A stretch of 64,000 nt of DNA, taken from JADGRB01 sp036267635 (GTDB lineage Bacteria; Myxococcota_A; Polyangia; Fen-1088). The first letter of the stretch is position 1; every line of letters starts with the position of its first letter. The DNA lies in assembly GCA_036267635.1 (NCBI GenBank), contig DATAVR010000047.1, forward strand, positions 1 to 64,000, given 5' to 3'. This document shows, piece after piece, positions 37,649-46,055 of the stretch. The translations under genes and the position numbers were made by a program. The notes below the pieces were generated by a model that worked only from the letters and a program-made list of their open reading frames with translations, searched no databases and was not told the origin of the DNA.

Positions 37649-38773
37649 ATGCGTTCACTTCGGTTGCTTCTCGTTCTCGGCGGCGCCGCGATGCTCGGCG
37701 CGGCCTGCTCGTCGTCGTCGAAGACGCCGGTCAACGATTCGGAGTTCTCGGCGGCGGTCGTCTCGGGGATGCGCACCTCGTTCATCACCGACCTCACGAA
37801 CCTGGAGACCTTCTCGCAGATGTTGCAGACGGCGGCGCCCACCCCGGCCGGCCGCGGCTGGGACGCCACCATGGATGCCACCGCGATCGCCGCCATGAAG
37901 ACCGCCTGGACCGGCTGCCGCACCGCCTACGAGCACATCGAGGGGGCCACCGCGCCGATCTTTCCGGACATCGACGCCACCATCGACTCGCGCTACGACG
38001 ACTTCCTGGCCGCGCTGCCGAACGGCGATTCGTACCTGTTCGACGACATGGGCGTGACCGGCATGCACGCCGTGGAGCGAATCCTCTACGCCGACGTCAC
38101 GCCGGCGCGGGTGGTCAGCTACGAGTCGACGCTGACCGGCTACGTGGCGGCGGCCTTCCCGGGGACGGCGCAGGAGGCGAGCGACTTCAAGACCCTGCTC
38201 GTGCAGAAGCAGATCGCCGACGCGAAGACGCTGCACGACGGCTGGGAGGCGGCCCAGAGCTACGATCTTGGCGCCGCATTTCAGGGGTTGGTCTCGTTGA
38301 TGAACGAGCAACAGGAGAAGGTCGACAAGGCCTCTACCAATCAGGAGGAGTCGCGCTACTCGCAGACGACGATGGCCGACATCCGCAACAACCTGGCCGG
38401 CACCGAGCGCGTCTACCTGCTGTTTCAGCCCTGGATCCAGTCCAAGGCGGCCGCGACCCTCGACGCCGGCGCGACCGGTGACGCAGGTGCCGACGCGGGC
38501 GCGCCCCAGGACGGCAACGCGATCGACGCCACCATCGAGGCGGGCTTCGCCAAGCTGCAGGCGCTCTACGATTCGGTCACCGGCGACGCCATCCCGCAGC
38601 CCCCCACCACCTGGAGCAGCGAGAACCCGACCCCCACCGACCAAGCCACGCCGTTCGGGATGCTCTACGAGGGCGTTCACCAGGCGGTCGACCCCAACCA
38701 GCCGGGCTCGGTCGTCGCCGAGATGAACGCCGCCGCCGTGCTGCTCGGCTTCCCCCAGTTCGTCGCCGAGTAA
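37649..38773 (+). CDS. Imelysin-family iron-regulated lipoprotein
   Basis: ATG 37649 follows AAGGA; TTG 37646 is one codon earlier. The protein has 374 residues with lipobox LGAAC. It shows two helical imelysin repeats, with the GxHxxE motif in VTGMHAVERIL and conserved blocks AWTGCRTAYEHIEGAT and TPFGMLYEGVHQAV. An Asp/Gly/Ala insert (DAGATGDAGADAGAPQD) splits the halves. Imelysins (ICMP/IrpA) bind iron in the periplasm and are linked to iron uptake. Position between DHOR and a P460 cytochrome supports that. Confidence 0.88.
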   Translation: MRSLRLLLVLGGAAMLGAACSSSSKTPVNDSEFSAAVVSGMRTSFITDLTNLETFSQMLQTAAPTPAGRGWDATMDATAIAAMKTAWTGCRTAYEHIEGATAPIFPDIDATIDSRYDDFLAALPNGDSYLFDDMGVTGMHAVERILYADVTPARVVSYESTLTGYVAAAFPGTAQEASDFKTLLVQKQIADAKTLHDGWEAAQSYDLGAAFQGLVSLMNEQQEKVDKASTNQEESRYSQTTMADIRNNLAGTERVYLLFQPWIQSKAAATLDAGATGDAGADAGAPQDGNAIDATIEAGFAKLQALYDSVTGDAIPQPPTTWSSENPTPTDQATPFGMLYEGVHQAVDPNQPGSVVAEMNAAAVLLGFPQFVAE

Positions 38774-38780
38774 AGGCCAC

Positions 38781-39398
38781 ATGTGGTCGACCCGCACTCT
38801 CCGGACATTCGCCCTCGGTGGCGCAGCGCTCGCGCTTGCCTTGACGGCGGGCGCCGGTTGCAGCGTCGCCCCGTCGGCTGGCCCCGACGGCGGTCAGTTC
38901 GTCGCCTTCGACACGACATTCAACAGCTTTCACACCTGGCCTTCGGCTGTGGCGATGCCTTCCCCGAGCTTGCCGCCCGTCGACGCGGGCGGGGTCGGCC
39001 CCGACGGCGGCGCAACGGACGGCGGCGTTCATCCGCCGCCCGAGACCGAGTACTGGCAGATCCCGACCCCTCCCACGGGCAACGCATTCCCGCTCGGCAC
39101 CATCATCGTCAAGGAGACCGAGGAGGCCGATCCGACCGCGCGACAGGTCTTCGCCATGGTCAAGCGCGGCGCCGACTTCAACGCCAACGGCGCCGTCAAC
39201 TGGGAGTTCTTCGAGCTCACCAACAACGCCAATGGGACCGAGACGATCAACTGGCGAGGCTACGGTCCCACGAATCCGACGATGGACATCTACGGCGGCA
39301 ACCCGAACGTCTGCAACGACTGCCACGCCAAGGCCGTCAGCAACGACTACGTCTGGTCGGCGGCGCTGCAGCTCTCCGCTCTCGAATCCGCGCCGTGA
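38781..39398 (+). CDS. Cytochrome P460-like lipoprotein
   Basis: This protein has 205 residues from ATG 38781. Lipobox TAGAGC (Cys27). The C-terminal half has VKETEEADPTARQVFAMVKRGADFNANGAVNWEFFELT and the heme motif CNDCHAKAVSNDYVWS (Cys178, Cys181, His182). These fit the cytochrome P460/beta-sheet mono-heme family. It lies 7 bases after the imelysin gene and is presumably a redox partner in the same iron-uptake chain. The exact reaction is unknown. Confidence 0.8.
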   Translation: MWSTRTLRTFALGGAALALALTAGAGCSVAPSAGPDGGQFVAFDTTFNSFHTWPSAVAMPSPSLPPVDAGGVGPDGGATDGGVHPPPETEYWQIPTPPTGNAFPLGTIIVKETEEADPTARQVFAMVKRGADFNANGAVNWEFFELTNNANGTETINWRGYGPTNPTMDIYGGNPNVCNDCHAKAVSNDYVWSAALQLSALESAP

Positions 39399-39417
39399 TA
39401 GGCGCGAAAGGAACCCG

Positions 39418-40242
39418 ATGATCCGCTCGCTCTCCCGCGCCGCGCTGTCGGCGCTCGCCGCCGTCGCTCTGTTCGGCGCGATGGGCCGACCCGCGCGGGC
39501 CACGCCGGCCCCGCTCCCCTTCACGTACATCTACGAGACGCTGCCGGCGGGCGACGCCGAGCTGGAGCTCTACACCGACCTGACACCGCTGCACCTCAAG
39601 GACGGCGCCACCGCTACCAACGTGAATGGCGTTTTCCTGGTGCCGCAGTTTCAGGCGGAGATTGAATACGGGCTCACCGATCGGCTCGAGCTGGGCCTCT
39701 ACCTGGTGCTCGTCCCCACCGACACCTCGGGATTCAGTCCGGCGCCGAGCACGATGGAAGGGACCGGGGTCAAGCAGCGGTTGCGCTATCGGTTCGCCGA
39801 GGCCGGCCGCTGGCCGGTCGACCTGGCTATCTATGGCGAGCTGGTCGAGAACGTCCACGAGATCGAGCTCGAAGGAAAGATCATCCTGCAGCGCCGAGTC
39901 GGTCCGTTCCGGATCGCCGCCAACGCCTGGGCGGAGCGGGAGTACTACTTCAGCGGCAACCGCGAGTGGGTCTTGAACCCGACCGCCGGCGTCGTGCTCG
40001 AGAAGTGGATCACCGTCCAGCCGGGGATCGAGTACTGGATGCACGGCGAGCTCAACGACCACGGCAGCTGGAATCTGGTTCCGCAACACTACCTCGGGCC
40101 CACGGTGATCCTGCAGCTCGGCAGGATCTGGTGGTCGAACGGGTTCTACTTTCGGCTCAATGGGTTGCAGACGCCGGCGTACGGCACCAGCGACGCCTAC
40201 GGCGCGGTCTGGGCGCGCACCATCGTCGGTATCAACTTCTAG
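39418..40242 (+). CDS. Outer-membrane beta-barrel protein, unknown ligand
   Basis: ATG 39418 follows AAAGGA and gives 274 residues. A signal peptide (cleavage near ARA-TP) is followed by alternating amphipathic strands such as YELPAGDAELELYTDL, RLELGLYLVLVP, LRYRFA and WPVDLAIYGELVENVHEIELEGKIIL, ending VGINF with terminal Phe. It is the last gene of the iron operon and could be the outer-membrane pore for its substrate. I do not recognise a named family. The stop overlaps the convergent DUF2079 gene in the palindrome CTAG. Confidence 0.7.
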   Translation: MIRSLSRAALSALAAVALFGAMGRPARATPAPLPFTYIYETLPAGDAELELYTDLTPLHLKDGATATNVNGVFLVPQFQAEIEYGLTDRLELGLYLVLVPTDTSGFSPAPSTMEGTGVKQRLRYRFAEAGRWPVDLAIYGELVENVHEIELEGKIILQRRVGPFRIAANAWAEREYYFSGNREWVLNPTAGVVLEKWITVQPGIEYWMHGELNDHGSWNLVPQHYLGPTVILQLGRIWWSNGFYFRLNGLQTPAYGTSDAYGAVWARTIVGINF

Positions 40243-42155
40243 TTTCCAGCCGTCGGCGCGCCCGGCCGCTTGAGGAGGCCGATCTCCGGCGTGTCGAACA
40301 GTGTGACCCAGCCGGCGTTACGCGCCCGTCCCACCTGGTCGCGATCGGGACCGATCGGATCGATCTTGGTGTAGAGGATGTAATCCGCGCCTTCGAAGCC
40401 GACGGCCAGGTTCCAGCAGTCGAGCCGGTTGGAGACGTGGGGGAGCTCGCGATCGCTGGCGGCCAGGATCGCCTGACGGGGGACCAGGCGCACCGCCGCG
40501 TCGAGCGCGGTCAGCCGGCGCCGCTCCTGGGCGGTCGGCGGATCGAAGCTGATGAAGCCGTAGCTCGAATGGAACTGGTGGCGCGGCGGGATGGCGCCCC
40601 AGCTCGTCGTCGCGATCAACGACGCCAGCGCCAGCGTCACCGCGGCCGCGCGGCGCCGGACCGGTCCCGCCTCCGCCTTTCCGATCAAAGACAGCGCCAG
40701 CGCGACCGCCGGGAAGACGTAGGGGACGAAGTCGCAGCCGTACTGGTAGCCGATGTCGAGCGTCGGCCCGTAGCCGGTGGTGAGCAGCGTGAGCACGGCG
40801 CCCGGGAGCAACGAAACCGCCAGCCAGGGGCGGCGCAGCGGCAAGAAGGCCAGCGGCGCCACGATCTGCAGCGCGTAGCGCAGCTTCTCGCCCGTCAGGA
40901 GGGTCTTGAACGTGAAGAGCGGGTTGGTGATCAGCGTCGTCACGATCCCGGCGAATCCAGCTTCGTGCGGCGCGATCAGATCGCGGTAGAGGTCGGAGAA
41001 TCCCCAGGCGCCCGCCGCCGGCATGACCAGGAAGCGCATCATCAGGAAGTAGAGCGCCGACACTCCCGCGATCGTGGCCCCCTCGCGCGTCCGCCGACCG
41101 GAGAAGACGACAAACAGACCGAGCACCGTCGTCCCGATGGCGACGTCCTCGCGGCAGCCGAGCGCGATCACGCCAAAGACGACGAAGAGCCGCATCCGCC
41201 TGCCGTCGAAGGCGTCGATGGCCGCCAGCAGGAAGAAGGCGGCGACCGGCTGGAAATGAAAATCGAAGAACTGCGCGCCGTGCATCGGCGGGTAGACGAG
41301 GTAGGCCAGCGTCACCAGGAGGGCCAGCGGCGGCTCGAGGCGCCGGGCCGCGAATCGGTAGAGGGGGATCGCCCCCGCGCCGAGCAGCAGGCTCTGCAGC
41401 ACCAGCAGGGTGCTGGCGGCCGGGTAGAGCGCGTAGAGCGGCAGCAGCACGTACATCGAGAACGGGGCATGGTCACGCAGCTCGCTCCAGTTCCCCGCGC
41501 GGATGAGCGGCGTGCAGCGGAAGGGGTGGCCGTGGAGCGCGTTGTAGAACTCGTTGTCGAGCTGGCCGAGGTCCCAGTTGTAGGTGGTGAACCGGGCGTG
41601 GCTCCGCAGGGTGAAGAAGATCGCGTAGACGGCGTAGGCCGACGCGGCGGCGACGGCCAGCAGGAACCAGCGCCGGCGCGCTGTGGCACCCGCCGCGGTC
41701 GCCTCGTGGAATGCCGTCGCTCGATACGTCCCGAAGTGCAGCCGCCAGAGCGGCTCGACGGCCAGCACGAAAGCGCCCAACGTGAGCGCGATCGTCAGCG
41801 CATCGAACCAGGGGCTCATCGTGAAGAGACCTGGCAGGGCGGCAGCCAGCACCAGCGGTGCCGCCAGGCAGGCGGCGCGGTGGAGGCGCGCCGTTCGATC
41901 CGTTCCGATCGGCGACCGTCGCCAGAGCCCGGCGATTGTCAGACCGGCCAGCGCGACGCCGCCGGCGACCGACGCCAGCAGCGCCTTTCGGTGAGCCGCC
42001 GACAACAGGTTCTGGGCGATGAAGCCGGGGAGATCGTGCAGGGCGAGCTGGCCGACCGCCAGGGCCAGCGAGGCCCCGGCGAGGCCGAGCAACATCATCG
42101 CCCGCGCGAGCTCGGCGGTCCGTCTGTCGTCCTGCCCGATGAAGAGCCGCCCCAT
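40239..42155 (-). CDS. DUF2079-like polytopic membrane protein
   Basis: ATG 42155 gives 638 residues; the open frame extends upstream but that part is Arg/Pro-rich noise. At least ten hydrophobic helices are present. The segment YNWDLGQLDNEFYNALHGHPF, with AYLVYPPMHGAQFFDFHFQPVAAFFLLAAID and ALGCREDVAIG, fits DUF2079, a family related to GT-C glycosyltransferases. The DxGxxD-type loop DLGQLDNEF may be the acidic site. Function and sugar are unknown. Confidence 0.8.
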   Translation of the reverse strand: MGRLFIGQDDRRTAELARAMMLLGLAGASLALAVGQLALHDLPGFIAQNLLSAAHRKALLASVAGGVALAGLTIAGLWRRSPIGTDRTARLHRAACLAAPLVLAAALPGLFTMSPWFDALTIALTLGAFVLAVEPLWRLHFGTYRATAFHEATAAGATARRRWFLLAVAAASAYAVYAIFFTLRSHARFTTYNWDLGQLDNEFYNALHGHPFRCTPLIRAGNWSELRDHAPFSMYVLLPLYALYPAASTLLVLQSLLLGAGAIPLYRFAARRLEPPLALLVTLAYLVYPPMHGAQFFDFHFQPVAAFFLLAAIDAFDGRRMRLFVVFGVIALGCREDVAIGTTVLGLFVVFSGRRTREGATIAGVSALYFLMMRFLVMPAAGAWGFSDLYRDLIAPHEAGFAGIVTTLITNPLFTFKTLLTGEKLRYALQIVAPLAFLPLRRPWLAVSLLPGAVLTLLTTGYGPTLDIGYQYGCDFVPYVFPAVALALSLIGKAEAGPVRRRAAAVTLALASLIATTSWGAIPPRHQFHSSYGFISFDPPTAQERRRLTALDAAVRLVPRQAILAASDRELPHVSNRLDCWNLAVGFEGADYILYTKIDPIGPDRDQVGRARNAGWVTLFDTPEIGLLKRPGAPTAGN

Positions 42156-42238
42156 GCTGGCGCGCGTACCGTAACTCAATCGGTGTCCGTTTTTCCGTGG
42201 CGGCGATATACCCTTCCCCGAGAAGGAGGGACGACCAG

Positions 42239-43258
42239 ATGCAGCTTGGAATGATCGGCCTGGGGCGCATGGGCGCCAACATGGTGAGGCGGTTGATGCG
42301 CGGCGGTCACAGCTGCGTGGCCCACGACGTCTCGGCGGAGGCGACGCGCGCCTTGGCGAAGGAGGGCGCCGTCCCCGGCATCTCGCTCGACGAATTCGTG
42401 GCGCAGCTGAAGCCACCGCGCACGATCTGGCTGATGGTCCCGGCGGGCGTGGTCGACGCGACGCTCGCCGATCTGGCGCCGCGCCTGGCGAAAGACGACG
42501 TCATCATCGACGGGGGAAACTCGTTCTATCGGGACGACGTCGATCGGGCCAAGCGGCTGACCGCGCAGGGGCTGCACTATGTCGACGTCGGCACCAGCGG
42601 CGGCGTCTGGGGGCTCGAGCGCGGCTACTGCCTGATGATCGGCGGGGAAAAGGAGGTGGTGCGCCGCCTCGATCCGCTGTTCGCCACGCTGGCCCCGGGC
42701 ACGGGGACGGTGGAGCCGACGCCGGGGCGGGCGGGGCGCGACGGCACCGCGGAGCGGGGGTACCTCCACTGCGGCCCGGCCGGCGCCGGGCACTTCGTGA
42801 AGATGGTGCACAACGGGATCGAGTACGGCCTGATGGCGGCCTACGCCGAGGGGCTGAACATCTTGAAGCACGCCGGTGTCGGCCGCCGCTCCGAGAAGGC
42901 CGACGCCGAGACCGCGCCGCTGCGCGCGCCCGAGTACTACCAGTACGACCTCGATCTGGCCGACATCACGGAGGTCTGGCGACGCGGCAGCGTGGTCGCC
43001 TCCTGGCTCCTCGACCTGACGGCGGCGGCGTTCGCCGGGGACTCGCAGCTCGCCAAGTTCGCCGGCCGCGTGTCGGATTCCGGCGAGGGGCGCTGGACGC
43101 TCGACGCGGCGATCGACGAAGGGGTCCCGGCGCACGTGCTGGCGGCGGCGCTGTTCCAGCGGTTCAGCTCCCGCGGCGAGGCCGAGTTTCAGGACCGCAT
43201 CCTCTCGGCGATGCGCTACGAATTCGGCGGCCACCTGGAGAAGACCACCGGCAAATAG
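42239..43258 (+). CDS. gnd: 6-phosphogluconate dehydrogenase (decarboxylating), GndA-like
   Basis: ATG 42239 has a strong AGAAGGAGGG site. The protein has 339 residues, the short form. The Rossmann motif is GMIGLGRMGANMVRRL. Catalytic blocks are DVGTSGGVWGLERGYCLMIGG, GPAGAGHFVKMVHNGIEYGLM (catalytic Lys and substrate His/Asn) and WRRGSVVASWLLDL. The enzyme oxidises 6-phosphogluconate to ribulose 5-phosphate and CO2; the short form is often NAD-dependent. No other pentose-phosphate gene is adjacent. Confidence 0.93.
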   Translation: MQLGMIGLGRMGANMVRRLMRGGHSCVAHDVSAEATRALAKEGAVPGISLDEFVAQLKPPRTIWLMVPAGVVDATLADLAPRLAKDDVIIDGGNSFYRDDVDRAKRLTAQGLHYVDVGTSGGVWGLERGYCLMIGGEKEVVRRLDPLFATLAPGTGTVEPTPGRAGRDGTAERGYLHCGPAGAGHFVKMVHNGIEYGLMAAYAEGLNILKHAGVGRRSEKADAETAPLRAPEYYQYDLDLADITEVWRRGSVVASWLLDLTAAAFAGDSQLAKFAGRVSDSGEGRWTLDAAIDEGVPAHVLAAALFQRFSSRGEAEFQDRILSAMRYEFGGHLEKTTGK

Positions 43259-43280
43259 CGTCCGCCGTGGCGGGCTCCGC

Positions 43281-44447
43281 TCACCAGATCATCCGGAAGC
43301 AGCTGACGTAGCCGTCGGCCGTGCCATGGCCGATCCAGTCGTGCGTGTAGCCGACCCGGATGAGCCACCGTGGCAGCGGATTGCGGCCCGCCGGCGACAG
43401 CGGAAACGGCGTCAGCGCGTTCCGCAGCCCTCCGACGTCGAGCTCGAGGCCCGCTTCCGGTCCGCCTTCACCATAGATAGGGACGGGCGGCGGCGGGCTC
43501 TGATTGGACTTCGGTTGCAGCGCGACCAAGACCTGGATCTCGCCGCCGAGGTAGGGGCCGAGGCGAATCGGCGAGGTCGGCGGGCCCCAGGTCGCCAGCG
43601 GCAAGGCGAGGTGTGCGTCGAACCCGAGGCCGCTGAACGACGAGCTCGACGAGCGGAGCGCGCCCTGGACCTGGACAAAGACCGACGACACGAGACCGAC
43701 GTCCCAGAGAAATCGCCCGGCGCGCGACATCCGTGAGATGCGGTCGGAGATCGACATGCCCTGAACGTAGCTGCCGGAGAGCTGACCGCTCTGCACGCCG
43801 AAGGTCCAGGCGCTCCGCGTCGGTGGCACCTCCCAGCGCAGGAGGCCGCGCGCCGGATCGGCCAGCACCAGCTCCAGCCCGTGCCCGTCGGCGTCCGGCA
43901 GGGTCAGGGTGATCCGCCGCGCGAGCTCGCTGCCGGCGAACTGATAGCCGCGGAACAGGATCCAGAACGATCGCGTCTGGCCGGGCGCGACCTCGATCGG
44001 CTGGAGGTCGCCCCCTTCGGGCGGCGCGCCCGGGAACGGACCGTCGCCATTCTCCGACGGCGGTAGCAGGCGCGTCTCTTCCGGCTTCCGGGCGTCGATC
44101 TGCATCAGGCACCAGAGCGCCGTCGGGGAAAGCCGATACGGGCGGACGCCTCGGTTGGCGACGTTGAGCTCCACCACCAGCCCCATCCCGTCGGCCACGC
44201 CGTTTTCAATCGTGTCGTCGGTCAGAAATACCCGCTGGACGTCGACCCGCAGGCCTGCCGCCGCGGCCTCGATCGGTTCGGTGGGACGCACCTGGCGCCA
44301 GCTCGCGCTGCAGGCGGCTGCCCCGAGCGCAACCGCCACCAGGAGGCTCGCGGCGGGGCGGCGTTCCCGCGCGCAACCCGTTGCGGCTGGGCCACGGCGT
44401 GACCACCTTTGGACGCGAGATGGTGTGTGCGGGATGGCGCTGCTCAT
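43281..44447 (-). CDS. Putative lipoprotein, function unknown
   Basis: ATG 44447 gives 388 residues, but the leader before the lipobox LGAAAC is unusually long (46 residues), so the real start may lie inside; no better start codon is seen. The body has beta-rich blocks GMGLVVELNVANRGVRPYRLSPTALWCLM and a C-terminal half that alternates like a barrel, with YTHDWIGHGTADGYVSCFRMIW at the end. The 5' end overlaps the divergent gene at 44434 by 14 bases. I do not recognise it. Confidence 0.6.
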   Translation of the reverse strand: MSSAIPHTPSRVQRWSRRGPAATGCARERRPAASLLVAVALGAAACSASWRQVRPTEPIEAAAAGLRVDVQRVFLTDDTIENGVADGMGLVVELNVANRGVRPYRLSPTALWCLMQIDARKPEETRLLPPSENGDGPFPGAPPEGGDLQPIEVAPGQTRSFWILFRGYQFAGSELARRITLTLPDADGHGLELVLADPARGLLRWEVPPTRSAWTFGVQSGQLSGSYVQGMSISDRISRMSRAGRFLWDVGLVSSVFVQVQGALRSSSSSFSGLGFDAHLALPLATWGPPTSPIRLGPYLGGEIQVLVALQPKSNQSPPPPVPIYGEGGPEAGLELDVGGLRNALTPFPLSPAGRNPLPRWLIRVGYTHDWIGHGTADGYVSCFRMIW

Positions 44448-44916
44448 TGCTTTGATGGCGTCGATTTGTGCGTTCTCGGTGTCGGCCCCGGCAGGGGCGC
44501 GCCCCGATCCAAAGGTCGAAGCGCGCGCCGAGATAAGAACATTGGTGGCCGGTATTCAACAGATCGAACGGATCCGGGCCAAGACGCCGCCTGACGCCAT
44601 GGACGCGAGCTGCGTCGACGAGAAACTAGCGGAAGCGCGGGCTGGACTGCAAATCGCCGCCGGGGAGCTGGCGCGGCTCGACGACGGCCTGGCGGCGCGC
44701 GATCGCGCCGAGGACGACTACGCGCTGCACCGACTGCGGCTGCTGGTCGAGCGCGCGGGCGAGCTCGGCCGGGCGGCCCGCGTCTGCGCCACGGAAGAGC
44801 TGAGCAGCATCGACACCACAAAGGTCGAGGTGGAGATTTCGCCGTCGGTACCGGGCGGCGATCCGACGGCTCTGCCGTGGGGCTTCGTGGCCCCGGAGCG
44901 GCCGCCCTCGCAGTGA
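44434..44916 (+). CDS. Small secreted helical protein, function unknown
   Basis: ATG 44434 gives 160 residues. A signal peptide (ALLIALMASICAFSVSAPAGA) is followed by a helix-rich domain with two Cys (SCVDEKLA and RVCATEEL) that may pair. The tail is Pro/Ser-rich. The start overlaps the divergent lipoprotein gene. Its helical spacing and size resemble periplasmic coiled-coil proteins of unknown role. Confidence 0.6.
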   Translation: MALLIALMASICAFSVSAPAGARPDPKVEARAEIRTLVAGIQQIERIRAKTPPDAMDASCVDEKLAEARAGLQIAAGELARLDDGLAARDRAEDDYALHRLRLLVERAGELGRAARVCATEELSSIDTTKVEVEISPSVPGGDPTALPWGFVAPERPPSQ

Positions 44917-44919
44917 AGC

Positions 44920-45126
44920 TCAGCCGCCGCGGGTGGCGGCCCGCGAGGAGACGTCGATACGCTCCACCAGCTCGAGGCCGATGCTCCGCTCGATCGCCGG
45001 GGCTGCCAGCAGCGTCGGGCAGTCGGTCAGCACCTCGGTGTCGATCTGCTTCGCCGAGAAGCCGTACTGCTCGAAGATGCCGGCGGCGGCCCGCGCGGCG
45101 GTCCGGTTGGAAAACGAAATCCGCAT
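44920..45126 (-). CDS. Small hypothetical protein (68 residues)
   Basis: The frame at 45126-44920 encodes MRISFSNRTAARAAAGIFEQYG and continues with a mixed alpha/beta pattern (TEVLTDCPTLLAAPAIERSIGLELVERIDV) that looks protein-like rather than shadow. It fits the gap between its neighbours with no better alternative. There is no clear ribosome-binding site and I do not know a family. Confidence 0.45.
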   Translation of the reverse strand: MRISFSNRTAARAAAGIFEQYGFSAKQIDTEVLTDCPTLLAAPAIERSIGLELVERIDVSSRAATRGG

Positions 45127-45251
45127 GGTCGATGAGGTGAACCCCCGTCCTGTTCAGATTCTTCCCCGGCGCTCGAGGTTGCCCGGCCAGCCAATCGGGA
45201 CCTTCCGAGGCGCGACGGGGCGCGCAGCTGCTAGATTTGTCGCGCTCATCC

Positions 45252-45944
45252 ATGACGGCCATACAAAGTGAAGCGGCGACGGTCTCATCACCGCTCGGCG
45301 CGGGGGCAGCGGCGTTGCGGCGATTTTGGCGGCCGTTCGTGCTCATCCAGGCGTCGGCGGCGCTGCTGGCGATCGCCTACCGGACCAGCGAATCGTTCCG
45401 GGCGGCCTGCGCGGTGGGCGCCGGCTGGAAGAGCTCCGGCGGGCTGCCCTTCGCGGCGGCGACCGGCGCCCTCGCCGGTGGCGTCCTGCCCGAGCTGGCC
45501 AAGCTGCTCGCCGATGCCAAGCGGAGCGCCTGGCGGGGGCGCGGCGGCGAGATCCTATTCAATATCGTGTTCTTCGCCTTCAACGGCGTGGTGATCGATC
45601 TGCTCTACAGCGGCGAGGCGCGGCTGTTCGGCCGCGACGCGCAGGTGCGCACGATCGTCGAGAAGCTGGCCTTCGATCAGTTCGTCTTCTCACCGCTGTG
45701 GTTGATCGTGATCGTGCTGCTGTTCCTCTGGCGGCAGCGCGGTTACGCGGTGGCCGCGACGCTCCCGGCGTTGCACCGGGGGTTCTACCGGGCCCGCGTC
45801 CTGCCCCTGCTGATCCCGAACTGGCTGTTCTGGATCCCGATGGTGTCGATCATCTACGCGCTTCCGGTGGCGCTTCAGTTTCTCCTGTTCGTCCCGGCGC
45901 TCGGCGCCTGGAGCCTGATCATGGTCTTCATCGCCGACCGCTGA
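45252..45944 (+). CDS. Mpv17/PMP22-like membrane protein
   Basis: ATG 45252 gives 230 residues with four to five hydrophobic segments. The C-terminal half carries the order of Mpv17/PMP22 signatures: EKLAFDQFVFSPLW, then a helix, then IPNWLFWIPMVSIIYALPVALQFLLFVPALGAWSLIMVFIA (compare DQ-x-x-x-x-P and NWxxWPxxQxxNFxxVP). These are weak but in register. Bacterial members are uncommon and have no firm role. The gene ends in a 15-bp tandem repeat. Confidence 0.5.
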   Translation: MTAIQSEAATVSSPLGAGAAALRRFWRPFVLIQASAALLAIAYRTSESFRAACAVGAGWKSSGGLPFAAATGALAGGVLPELAKLLADAKRSAWRGRGGEILFNIVFFAFNGVVIDLLYSGEARLFGRDAQVRTIVEKLAFDQFVFSPLWLIVIVLLFLWRQRGYAVAATLPALHRGFYRARVLPLLIPNWLFWIPMVSIIYALPVALQFLLFVPALGAWSLIMVFIADR

Positions 45945-45977
45945 TCCGCCGACCGCTGATCCGCCGACCGCTGATCC
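45933..45977 (+). repeat. 15-bp tandem repeat, three copies, over a stop codon
   Basis: GCCGACCGCTGATCC is repeated exactly three times, the first copy containing the stop of the Mpv17-like gene. This is replication-slippage style duplication of the gene's 3' end. Confidence 0.85.
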
Positions 45978-46055
45978 GAATCGCCCCTCACTGGTGGGGG
46001 GCAGGCAGCGCCTTACGTTGAACCACGAACTTGGTTTGGCGGTGGAGGTAGCAAC

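Noticed and set aside
41000..41700. Plus-strand Arg/Gln-rich frame over the DUF2079 gene
   Set aside because: Shadow frame; the minus frame has regular membrane helices and family motifs.
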